From positions 1 to 6,591 of the forward strand of contig DASPXK010000370.1 of the NCBI GenBank assembly GCA_035637315.1: a stretch of DNA of 6,591 nucleotides, written 5' to 3'. This document shows positions 1 through 6,228 of the stretch, piece by piece. Under the pieces are notes generated by a model that made no database searches, was not told the DNA's origin, and worked only from the letters and a program-made list of their open reading frames with translations. The DNA comes from DASPXK01 sp035637315 (lineage in GTDB: Bacteria; Chloroflexota; UBA6077; JACCZL01). Each line of letters begins with the position of its first letter. Position 1 is the stretch's first letter. The position numbers and the translations under genes are program-made.

Positions 1-1701
1 CTCGCCGTACCAGCCCATCGACTGAGCCAGCTTCGCGAAGTCCGGCGCCGGGCCCCGCATGTCCATCCCGATGTTCGCGCGCTCGAGGGGTGTCTTGCGA
101 TGGCGGGCCATCCGGATCTGGTGCTCCCAGTCGTTGTAGTAGGCGCGGTTGTTGTACATGACGATCAAGAAAGGGATCTCGTGCTTGGCGGCTACCCACA
201 ACGCGCCAGCGTCGAACATCAGGTCGCCGTCCGGCTGGATGTCTACCACTAGCCGCCCAGTCCCCTTGTGCGCGAGGGCGACCCCGAGTGAGATCCCGAT
301 CTGGGTGGCGGTCCCGAGCGCTTTACCGGGGTGGCGGTAGGCGCGATCGAAGTCCCACAGCCTGGGCGCCCAGTCTTCGAGCGTGTTGGCCGTGAGCACC
401 CAGTCCTCGTCCTTGATCGCCTCCCAGACCTCGCTGGCCAGTCGGGTGGTGGTCATCGGGCTGGCGTCCCAGTCCTCGCGCGCCTGTCTTCGCCAGCCCG
501 CTCGCGCGGCCGCGTGGCGCCCAGCGATCTCCCGGCCTCGGGCCGCGATCCGCTCGCGCCTCGCTCCATCCTTGCCGAGCAGCTCGAGCGCCTGGTCGGT
601 CAGGGCCGGCACGGCCAGCGACGTGTCGCCTAGCACGGAGAGGCAGGTCTCCTGGAGGCGGCCGTAGTCCATCGACCAGCTGCTCAGCTCCAGATCGGCA
701 AATCCGATCTCCACGAACTTGCAGTCCGGGCGCACGATCGGCACGATCGTTCGGCTGGTGCTGTCGAGCCGAGTCGTCGCCCTCTCGAAGTCGCGCACGT
801 CAAGCGCCAGGATCAGGTCGGCCTCGGCCAGGATGTCGGTGCCGGTCATGTTGAGCGGATGTTGGGTGGGGAAGTTCAGGCGGGCCCGGACGTCGTAGAC
901 CGGGACCGACAAGCTCTCGGCGAGTCTTACCAGCACATCGAACGCGTCGTGGTCTCGACCCAGGAACTCGGCCATGATGACCGGCCGTTCGGCCGCCAGG
1001 AGCATCTCGGCAACGCACCGCAGGGCAGTCGGGTCGGCGGCCATGCGGGTTGGCGCGCGGGCCGCGTCGGGGTCCGGCAGGCCGATCTCGCGGTCGATCG
1101 GGTCCTCTTGGAGTTGGGCGTCGTAGCACAGGTAGACAGGACCCTGAGGCTCGGTCATCGCGACTCGATACGCCCGCGCGAACGAGCCCGGGATACCATC
1201 TACCGAGGCCGGCTGGTCGTCCCATTTGGTGTAGTCGCGGACCGCGCTGCCCTGGACGTTGGCGGTGTGAATCCAGTCGATCCGCGGCCGGCGGCGGGCC
1301 TCGTTGAGCGGCCCGGTCGCGCCCAGAACCAGGACCGGAGCGCGGTCGATGTAGGCGTAGTAGATCGCCATACATGAGTGGAGCAGGCCGACCACGTCGT
1401 GGACGATGGCCGCCATTGGCTTGCCACTGGCCTTGGCGTAGCCGTGCGCCATACCTACCGCGATCTCCTCATGCTGGCAGAGGATCATCTCCGGCTGGTT
1501 TGCGCCGTAATTGACGAGCGAGTCGTGCAGGCCGCGGAAGCTGGACCCGGGATTCAGCGCCACGTAGGGAATGTCGTAGTGCTGAAGGAGGTCGACCACG
1601 ACATCGGACCCGTAGCGCCGCCCATCGCTGGGCGGCGCCGCGGGCACCAGCTCACCCCTGACGGCCGTTCGCGGATCCATGAGGATGTGTCTGATGTTCA
1701 T
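1..1701 (-). CDS. ThDP-dependent enzyme, acetolactate synthase / 2-oxo-acid decarboxylase superfamily (C-terminus cut by window edge)
   Basis: An open frame without a stop runs from ATG at 1701 to base 1, giving 567 residues. The order is that of the ThDP enzyme superfamily: an N-terminal pyrimidine-binding domain (about 30-195) with HEEIAVGMAHGYA at 77-89, where E78 matches the Glu that activates the cofactor; a central domain (about 220-370); and a C-terminal pyrophosphate-binding domain (about 415 onward) with DGDLM at 491-495 and NN at 517-518, matching the Mg/ThDP motif. The first Gly of the usual GDG is Pro490. An in-frame TAA lies two codons upstream, so the start is 1701 or Met8 at 1680; CCGGGTAAGGT before 1701 is a poor, very close SD. 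Such enzymes cleave or join 2-oxo acids in the cytoplasm. At about 570-600 residues for the family, little is missing. It is probably the last known gene of the bicupin-ABM operon. The fold is certain; the substrate is unknown, and a biosynthetic AHAS role is unlikely given the neighbours. Confidence 0.9.
   Translation of the reverse strand, partial: MNIRHILMDPRTAVRGELVPAAPPSDGRRYGSDVVVDLLQHYDIPYVALNPGSSFRGLHDSLVNYGANQPEMILCQHEEIAVGMAHGYAKASGKPMAAIVHDVVGLLHSCMAIYYAYIDRAPVLVLGATGPLNEARRRPRIDWIHTANVQGSAVRDYTKWDDQPASVDGIPGSFARAYRVAMTEPQGPVYLCYDAQLQEDPIDREIGLPDPDAARAPTRMAADPTALRCVAEMLLAAERPVIMAEFLGRDHDAFDVLVRLAESLSVPVYDVRARLNFPTQHPLNMTGTDILAEADLILALDVRDFERATTRLDSTSRTIVPIVRPDCKFVEIGFADLELSSWSMDYGRLQETCLSVLGDTSLAVPALTDQALELLGKDGARRERIAARGREIAGRHAAARAGWRRQAREDWDASPMTTTRLASEVWEAIKDEDWVLTANTLEDWAPRLWDFDRAYRHPGKALGTATQIGISLGVALAHKGTGRLVVDIQPDGDLMFDAGALWVAAKHEIPFLIVMYNNRAYYNDWEHQIRMARHRKTPLERANIGMDMRGPAPDFAKLAQSMGWYGE
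1615..1638 (-). other. Perfect 10-bp hairpin with GNRA tetraloop inside the 5' coding region of the ThDP-enzyme gene
   Basis: GCGCCGCCCA (1615-1624) is the exact reverse complement of TGGGCGGCGC (1629-1638), with four bases between. In the mRNA (minus strand) the loop reads GCGA, a GNRA tetraloop. The stem is almost all G-C and starts about 63 bases after the start codon, over codons 22-29, ahead of the conserved enzyme domain. It may slow initiation or early elongation, or reflect only a GC-rich linker; its effect is inference. Confidence 0.6.
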
Positions 1702-1734
1702 ACCTTACCCGGATCGACGCTGACAAGCCTGCCA

Positions 1735-1788
1735 CCCTCACCCCCGGCCCCCTCTCCCTCGCCGGGGAGACGGGGTTGCGGATGAGGG
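1735..1788. repeat. REP-like intergenic palindrome
   Basis: A long imperfect hairpin fills the gap between the ABM gene stop (1831) and the ThDP-enzyme start (1701). CCCTCA (1735-1740) pairs with TGAGGG (1783-1788), CCCC (1748-1751) with GGGG (1772-1775), and TCTCCC (1753-1758) with GGGAGA (1765-1770). The loop is six bases and there are a few mismatches and G-T pairs. The CCCTCACCCCCGGCCCC...GGGGAGA wording resembles a dispersed palindrome I recall from several high-GC environmental genomes including Chloroflexota; that link is from memory. Without a T tract it is not a classic terminator, but it could attenuate or stabilise transcripts between the two operon genes. Confidence 0.7.
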
Positions 1789-1830
1789 CGCTCTGGATCC
1801 AGTCCTGGGGCCCAATGCTTCAGGCGCCCG

Positions 1831-2127
1831 CTAGCCGGCCACCTCGTAGCGTTTGACCACCGGCCGGCTGCCGCCCTGGAGGCCGCGGGTGTGCTGGCGG
1901 ATGCGCTCGTGGGCCGGGCTGGCCAGGTAGCGGTCGATCGAAGCCTGGTCGGCCCACTCCGCGTAGGAGATGTACTCACCTGGCTCGTCGAGGCATTTGA
2001 GAAGCTCTTCGGACAGGCACCCCGACTGCTGGATCATGAGCGGTGCACAGTCCTGCTTCCAGACGCGCTCCGCCTCTTCCATCTGGTCCTTGGGCACCGA
2101 CACGTAGATCAAACGAGCGATCGGCAT
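1831..2127 (-). CDS. ABM-like dimeric alpha/beta-barrel protein (antibiotic biosynthesis monooxygenase superfamily)
   Basis: A 98-residue protein, the usual length for a single ABM domain. It begins with a beta strand (ARLIYVSVPK, 3-13), then an amphipathic helix (about 14-30), a second strand region with SGCLSEELLKC (35-45), a YISYAEWAD strand (52-60), a helix with SPAHERIRQHT (70-80) and a C-terminal strand VVKRYEV (90-96). The YxxxxxW..xxA..ylaSpaH pattern is typical of ABM proteins, which act as homodimers as small oxygenases, heme-degrading enzymes or cofactor-free ring-oxidising and accessory enzymes. The start is well supported: GGAGG (CCTCC on the plus strand at 2134-2138) lies six bases before the ATG. 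It sits 73 bp after the bicupin gene and 129 bp before the ThDP-enzyme gene, all co-directional. The catalytic activity cannot be read from sequence; a stress-responsive dimeric A/B-barrel protein is the main alternative. Confidence 0.85.
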   Translation of the reverse strand: MPIARLIYVSVPKDQMEEAERVWKQDCAPLMIQQSGCLSEELLKCLDEPGEYISYAEWADQASIDRYLASPAHERIRQHTRGLQGGSRPVVKRYEVAG

Positions 2128-2200
2128 GGTGGACCTCCAAAATCCCGTCCGCTAGCGCACTACTGCACTGCCTACTACTCACTCGCGTCGTGCCGCACTG

Positions 2201-3331
2201 CTACCCGGGCGCGGCGGCCACCTCTCGGCGGGGGCCCTCGGCCCGTGCCCAGACCTCCCGCAGCCGCGGGTCAACTTCCACCTCGTGCGTCGCGAGCGCG
2301 GCCTCGAAGATCGCGCGGACCCGCGGGTCCTCGTCCTCGTATTCGATCTGTCGGCCACCCTGGGCCACGTCCTTGTCGCCCGCGTCGCCGAACAGCGCCT
2401 TCTTGTCGCTGACGAAGGGGTAACGAATGCTCCCGAACGCCACGGCCAGGTAGCGGGAGGGGTAGGGGGCCGTGTTGAAGTGCTGGTGGAACATCTGGTC
2501 GGGCGGTGCGTAGAGGGAGCCGTGCTGCCAGTCGATCCGCCGAAACTCCTGCTCGCCCGCGTACCACAGCAGCGAGTAGCCCTGCCCGGTGACCGGGAAG
2601 ATGTGGAAGTCGGGCCCGTGGCGGTGGGCCTTCTTGTAGGCGCCAACCGCCAGCTCGGACATGTGGGCGTGCATCGTCCCGTCGGCCAGGATGAACTTGA
2701 TATTTGAGCTGCCGATCCCCCGCTGCTCCCACGCCTGGAGCTGGAACGTGCGCAGGTCGGGCACGAAGTTGGTCTGCCACTGGTGGCGACCGGGCCTGAC
2801 TGGCAGAAACTCGCCCTCGCCTCTGAAGAAGCGTTCCTCGCCATGGCGGTCGCTGAAGTCCCACGGATTGTCGAAGACGAACCGCTCGTTGTGGAAGGCG
2901 TTGAGCACCAGAGGTAGGCTGGTTACAGCCGCGAAACGGGCCGGATCGCGCCCGCTGGTGTTGAAGTGCTGGTAGCCGGTGTTGAGCGGCAGGGCGAACA
3001 GGCTGCCGGTCCCCCACTCGAAGCTGTGGCGCGCGCCCGCCGCCGTCCTGATGGTCGTGCTGCCCCGCCCGGACAGGACGTAGACGACCTCCTCGAACAG
3101 GTGTTGCTGTGGCTCGGTCTGGCCGCCAGGGGCCAGCTCGCAGACGTACGCGTTGACGAAGTCCCCGCGCCCCTTCACGTGTACATAGGCGCCGCGAGCG
3201 CCGCCGCCCATCCGCGGCCAGGCAGCCGTCTCGACTGCCAGCAAGTCGAAGCCGAAATCTTCGAGGACCGGAACGCCCTCGCCGGCCACCCAGTCCAGGT
3301 ATGTGTCAATCAAGAACCGCGTCACTGCCAT
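2201..3331 (-). CDS. Two-domain cupin protein (bicupin)
   Basis: A 376-residue cytoplasmic protein, with no signal peptide or membrane segment. The first cupin covers about 55-145: PQQHLFEEVVYVLSG (74-88) is motif 1 and PLNTGYQHFN (115-124) is motif 2. The second covers about 208-305: HRHGPDFHIFPVTGQG (236-251) is motif 1 and PPDQMFHQHFN (276-286) is motif 2. In cupin 2, H236, H238, H243 and H282/H284 can form a metal site. In cupin 1 the first ligand His is Gln (Q75/Q76), leaving H77, E80/E81 and H122, so that site may bind metal poorly. Similar database proteins are often labelled 'ethanolamine ammonia-lyase activating protein' or plain cupin; the former label is not supported here because no ethanolamine genes are visible. 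Dioxygenase or isomerase chemistry on a small acid is plausible. ATG 3331 follows TGAGG at 7 bases. It is the first gene of the minus-strand cluster and divergent from the MFS gene. Confidence 0.88.
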   Translation of the reverse strand: MAVTRFLIDTYLDWVAGEGVPVLEDFGFDLLAVETAAWPRMGGGARGAYVHVKGRGDFVNAYVCELAPGGQTEPQQHLFEEVVYVLSGRGSTTIRTAAGARHSFEWGTGSLFALPLNTGYQHFNTSGRDPARFAAVTSLPLVLNAFHNERFVFDNPWDFSDRHGEERFFRGEGEFLPVRPGRHQWQTNFVPDLRTFQLQAWEQRGIGSSNIKFILADGTMHAHMSELAVGAYKKAHRHGPDFHIFPVTGQGYSLLWYAGEQEFRRIDWQHGSLYAPPDQMFHQHFNTAPYPSRYLAVAFGSIRYPFVSDKKALFGDAGDKDVAQGGRQIEYEDEDPRVRAIFEAALATHEVEVDPRLREVWARAEGPRREVAAAPG

Positions 3332-3339
3332 TCTCAGAC

Positions 3340-3361
3340 CTCAGCCACACCTTACCAGCTT
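3340..3361 (+). repeat. 22-bp flanking repeat, left copy
   Basis: This stretch matches 4697-4718 in the same orientation at 20 of 22 bases: CTCAGCCACACC is identical, then TACC and GCTT, with single mismatches at 3352 and 3357. It lies in the 90-bp divergent gap between the bicupin start (3331) and the MFS start (3422), so it could also be an operator for either gene. Confidence 0.7.
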
Positions 3362-3421
3362 ACCCCTGATCTTGCAGCTCGTCGGCCTGAGGCGTGCTAT
3401 CAATGCCAGGCGAGTCGGTCG

Positions 3422-4687
3422 ATGGGCACAGTATTCGAAGAGCTCGAGCGCGTCCTCGGGGCATACGCCCGGGTGGCGCGCAGCCCGGCCTTCTTCCCGC
3501 TCTGGCTGGGTCGCCTTGTGTCCAACTTTGGCGACACGCTCCACTACCTCGCCCTGGTCGTTCTGGTATTCCAGCTTACCGGCCAGGGAGTTGGCGTCGC
3601 CGGCCTCGTTGCCGCGGAGATCGTGCCAGCCGTGCTGCTTGGGCCGGTGGCCGGGGTGATCGTCGATCGGTTCAGCCGCAAGGCGGTCCTGGTCGGATCC
3701 GACATCTTGCGGGCTGTGCTGGCGCTCTCACTGGTGTGGCCACAGGGCGCCTGGCACGCCTATCTGGTAGCAGCCGGGATGTCGGCCGCCGCTGCCTTTT
3801 TCAACCCGACCCTGCAGGCCGTCATTCCTGCCCTGACCTCGGATGAGGAGCGGCTGGCCGCCAACTCCGTGAGCTTTTCTACAGGGCGGCTGGTGCAGAT
3901 CCTGGCCTCGGCTCTGGCCGGAGGCTTGATTGTCTGGATCGGGACTGGACCCGCCTTCCTAGTCAACGGACTGACCTTCCTCGTCTCGGCGAGCCTGATC
4001 GCCACGTTGGCGATTCGAGCCCACGCTGGCCAGGTCGACACCGAGGCAAGGCGCGGCCTGGGCGCCTACCTCTCCGATGCCCGCGAGGGCGTCAGGTACG
4101 CCCTGTCGGATCGCTTCCTGTCGTCTCTAGTCCTGGTCCAGAGCTTGGCCTCGCTGGCCATCGGCGCCACCAGCGCCATGCTGGTAGTCTTGGCCGAACG
4201 CCACCTTGGCTTGCCTCCGGCCGGCTTCGCCTGGCTGATCGGCGCGATCGGCGTAGGGGCGCTGTTGGGGCCGCTGATTCCCAACGCACTCGCCCGAGAC
4301 TACCATGATGCTCGGTGGCTGTTTATTCCGTACGTGATCCGCGGGGCTGGGGACGTCCTGCTGGCCACCTTCACTCCGCTGCCCCTGGCCCTCGTCATCA
4401 TGTTCGTCTACGGGTTGAACGCGTCGGCCGGGCTCGTGGTCTTCAACTCGGCGCTTCAGGGCACCGTGCCCGACGCAGTGCGCGGGCGGGTCTTCGCCCT
4501 GCTGGACCTGAGCTGGAACGTGGCGCGACTCCTGTCGCTGGCGCTTGGCGGACTGATCGTCGACCAGGTGGGGATCCGGCCGCTCTTCTGGGCCGGTGGC
4601 GCTCTGCTCGCGGTGGCCGGGCTGCTCGGTCTCGCGCTGCAGAGGCCGGCGCGACGAGAGTCAGTCGGCTCGCCATCGGCGAGCTAA
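3422..4687 (+). CDS. MFS transporter, EntS-like MFS_3 type exporter
   Basis: A 421-residue inner-membrane protein, full length for the family (about 400-430). Hydrophobic segments fall at about 35-52, 58-80, 92-106, 112-128, 155-173, 176-197, 234-257, 268-288, 298-316, 320-343, 366-381 and 386-406, i.e. about twelve helices. The loop after helix 2 carries motif A-like [17 protein letters not shown] (74-90), and [13 protein letters not shown] (350-362) is the second-half signature of the MFS_3/EntS group, which exports siderophores, drugs and other small molecules by proton antiport. I chose ATG 3422 although the frame stays open back to 2966, because the membrane protein begins right after it, AGGCGAG lies 7 bases upstream, and the upstream part is antisense to the bicupin gene. 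It is divergent from the bicupin operon and bracketed by the 22-bp repeats, so it may serve that pathway or be a separate cassette. The substrate is unknown. Confidence 0.92.
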   Translation: MGTVFEELERVLGAYARVARSPAFFPLWLGRLVSNFGDTLHYLALVVLVFQLTGQGVGVAGLVAAEIVPAVLLGPVAGVIVDRFSRKAVLVGSDILRAVLALSLVWPQGAWHAYLVAAGMSAAAAFFNPTLQAVIPALTSDEERLAANSVSFSTGRLVQILASALAGGLIVWIGTGPAFLVNGLTFLVSASLIATLAIRAHAGQVDTEARRGLGAYLSDAREGVRYALSDRFLSSLVLVQSLASLAIGATSAMLVVLAERHLGLPPAGFAWLIGAIGVGALLGPLIPNALARDYHDARWLFIPYVIRGAGDVLLATFTPLPLALVIMFVYGLNASAGLVVFNSALQGTVPDAVRGRVFALLDLSWNVARLLSLALGGLIVDQVGIRPLFWAGGALLAVAGLLGLALQRPARRESVGSPSAS

Positions 4688-4696
4688 TCGACGCCA

Positions 4697-4718
4697 CTCA
4701 GCCACACCGTACCTGCTT
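4697..4718 (+). repeat. 22-bp flanking repeat, right copy
   Basis: Second copy of the element at 3340-3361 (20/22 identical, same orientation), starting ten bases after the MFS stop codon. The mismatches are at 4709 and 4714. The pair encloses the whole MFS gene. Confidence 0.7.
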
Positions 4719-4737
4719 GAGCGGAAAGCTGTGTAGC

Positions 4738-4758
4738 GAGCTCGGAGCTCGGGGCTCG
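4738..4758 (+). repeat. Three tandem heptamers GAGCTCG / GAGCTCG / GGGCTCG
   Basis: Two perfect copies and one copy with a single change lie head to tail in the 82-bp gap between the convergent ends of the MFS gene and the cyclase remnant. GAGCTC is itself palindromic, so short stems can form. There is no T tract, so I do not call it a terminator. Confidence 0.5.
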
Positions 4759-4769
4759 GGACCGTCGTC

Positions 4770-5104
4770 CTAGGCCAGCTTGTAGATCTGGACGCCCGCC
4801 CTGTGACCCCGCACCTGGATTGGGCCAAGCGGGGTCGCGTCCTGCCCCGTTCGCCCAGCGCCTTGTGGACCGCCTGTGACACGAGGAGGCGAGACTGAAA
4901 TTGCTTGTTGAGCTGCTCGATGCGTGACGCCAGGTTCACGACATCGCCGCTGATCGTGTACTCCCTGCGCAGCGCCGAGCCCACGTTCCCGGTCACCGCC
5001 TCCCCCGCGTGCAGGCCGATCCCAACTCGGGTCGGCGGGATCTGGCCCGACGCGGGTTGCTTGGCGGGAACCAAGCAAATGTTGATCTCGAGGGCGTACC
5101 TGAT
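4770..5104 (-). pseudogene. C-terminal remnant of a class III adenylate/guanylate cyclase, with frameshift
   Basis: Reading leftward from about 5104, one frame gives YALEIN, then [40 protein letters not shown] and a helix ending VHKALGE. This is the second half of a class III cyclase catalytic domain, including the Asn and Arg of GDVVNLASR that hold the transition state and substrate. At 4836-4855 the frame breaks; the next frame continues [23 protein letters not shown] to a TAG at 4770-4772, which is the normal cyclase ending. The first half of the domain, with the metal-binding Asp, is absent: the similarity stops about ten bases from the stop codon of the next gene (5115), and an in-frame TGA lies at 5122-5120. 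The fragment therefore cannot be an active cyclase. The frameshift lies near a CCCC run and could be a sequencing error, but the 5' truncation could not. Confidence 0.85.
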
Positions 5105-5114
5105 TCGGGGCCGC

Positions 5115-5562
5115 CTACTTCACAGAGAAGGTCTGTGTATCGGACCCGACCTTGCTCCCCTTGGTCGCCTTCTTGATGGTGAACTGGGCCGTGGCAGTGC
5201 CCACCGCGCCGCTCGTGTCCGGGACGTCCACGTGAAACGTGCAGACCTTGTTGTGGTCGGGCGTGACGTTCTTGAAGAGCTTGGAGGAATCGTCAGCGTA
5301 GACGATCTTCAGCTCGCAAATCTGGCCCGAGAACACGACGGTGCCCGTGATGTCGATCGGTTTCCCACGTCTGGCAGTGCCGATCGGGTCCAGCGTCCCA
5401 CGTCCTGAGCTACTGCCACTCTTGCCCTTCTTTCTCGCCTCGGCGCCGCCATCCCGGGCCTGGGCGGCCCCAACGACGACCGCGGCGTCCGGCCGCCCGC
5501 AGGGCCGGCGCCTGGGTAAGGGTGGCGAGCAGGAGAGCCAGGACAACCAGGCACGTGCGCAT
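5115..5562 (-). pseudogene. Secreted beta-rich (Ig-like?) protein, frameshifted after the signal peptide
   Basis: A strong ribosome-binding site (GGAGG, 5572-5568) lies five bases before ATG 5562. That frame encodes MRTCLVVLALLLATLTQAPA, a clear Sec signal peptide with an APA cleavage site, but it then runs into basic, low-quality sequence and a TAG after 48 codons. One base over, the frame reads on from about 5505 as a Lys/Gly/Ser-rich linker (KKGKSGSSSGRG) and a beta-rich domain of about 95 residues (GKPIDITGTVVF to DTQTFSVK). That domain holds two cysteines (ICELKI and KVCTFHV) that could form a disulfide. One extra or two missing bases in 5480-5515, near a GGG run at 5502-5504, would join the two. 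The intact product would be a 20-residue signal plus a roughly 128-residue exported domain resembling bacterial Ig-like/cell-surface beta sandwiches. Function unknown. Either a decayed gene or an assembly error. Confidence 0.75.
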
Positions 5563-5659
5563 CGCCACCTCCGCCCGCCGGCCCCCACTTGACTAACGGC
5601 TGAGGCGTAGCCTGGTTGTCAGCCTTCGCCGCCCCCCGCAGGTGCGGCCCTGGGTCCGA

Positions 5660-6151
5660 CTACTTCCCGTGGAGATCCTCGAACCGCCTGATCCCTCTGC
5701 GAGCCAGCTTTTCGTCGTCCTTCGAGTGACCGCCGACCCGCGCCTCGATCGATCCGTTGAAAGTGGTGAACTCCTCACGTACCCCGAAGTTCAGGCGATT
5801 CACAAAATTGCCTTCGCCCCGCACCCATAGCGCCTGGATGCCACCTTCGGCTTCCGCCCGGTCCATCACCTCCAGGTCAATCGCGTCGTCCTGGTCCAGA
5901 CCCGGCAGCTTGCGCCTGATCCAGGAGACGTCGACGGTCACCAGCTCGCGGTGGCCGCTGACGTCGTTCGTCCACAGGTTGAGGGTAGCGTCGATCGAGC
6001 AGTGGCGGCCACTGCGGACGCCGCAATCCACCGTGCCCGCGATGTCATACTCCTTCGCCTGGGCGGTCGGCGCGATGGTCAGGCCGATGGCGGCCAGACC
6101 CAGCGGCATGACTATTCTCGAGAGCGTTGACAGCTTCCGAAGAGCCTTCAC
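5660..6151 (-). CDS. Secreted protein of unknown function
   Basis: A 163-residue protein with a typical Sec signal peptide: basic MKALRKLSTLSR, hydrophobic IVMPLGLAAIGLTIAP, and cleavage after AQA (residue 32). The mature part of about 131 residues is rich in beta-strand patterns and charged residues, with a cysteine pair (C43, C51) near its start that may form a disulfide, and a highly charged tail (DDEKLARRGIRRFEDLHGK). The start is GTG at 6151, ten bases after GGAGG (6166-6162); the ATG at 6161 is in another frame. I recognise no family; the sequence resembles small secreted proteins with conserved Cys annotated as hypothetical. It is the first gene of the minus-strand group, 97 bp before the damaged secreted-protein gene, and both are exported and begin their mature domain with D-I-x-G-T-V. 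Regulation may come from the phased repeats at 6229-6272. Confidence 0.82.
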   Translation of the reverse strand: MKALRKLSTLSRIVMPLGLAAIGLTIAPTAQAKEYDIAGTVDCGVRSGRHCSIDATLNLWTNDVSGHRELVTVDVSWIRRKLPGLDQDDAIDLEVMDRAEAEGGIQALWVRGEGNFVNRLNFGVREEFTTFNGSIEARVGGHSKDDEKLARRGIRRFEDLHGK

Positions 6152-6228
6152 AGAGTCCCATCCTCCCTGGCTGTTCGCAGCCTAGCTGCGGATTTCGGCG
6201 AACCATACCCGCGAGTCGCTCGATTCAC

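Noticed and set aside
800..1427. Several long open frames on both strands over the ThDP-enzyme gene
   Set aside because: Their translations are Arg/Pro/Ala-rich without motifs; they are shadows of the 1-1701 gene, which carries the conserved residues.
1793..1802. Perfect 10-bp palindrome CTGGATCCAG
   Set aside because: Short enough to occur by chance in a window of this size and with no partner copy.
2147..2200. Repetitive GCACT/CTACT wording between the bicupin and ABM genes
   Set aside because: The units are irregular, with no clear period or hairpin; I see no gene or promoter in it.
3372..3400. Possible promoter of the MFS gene: TTGCAG, 17 bases, TGCTAT
   Set aside because: Spacing is ideal but each box matches only three of six consensus bases; too weak to list, though a promoter must exist in this gap.
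2966..3421. Upstream in-frame extension of the MFS gene (a 573-residue reading)
   Set aside because: It is antisense to the well-supported bicupin gene, has no membrane or domain character, and a good start with an SD-like site exists at 3422.
5563..5588. GTG at 5588 as start of the secreted beta protein
   Set aside because: It gives an Arg/Trp-rich N-terminus without a signal peptide and has no SD, whereas ATG 5562 has both an SD and a signal peptide in the other frame.
5589..5659. Possible terminator hairpin CCGCAGGTGCGG with G/C-rich surroundings
   Set aside because: The stem is only four to five pairs with a tiny loop and no T tract.
6159..6161. ATG alternative start for the secreted protein at 6151
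   Set aside because: It is out of frame with the signal peptide and the rest of the protein.
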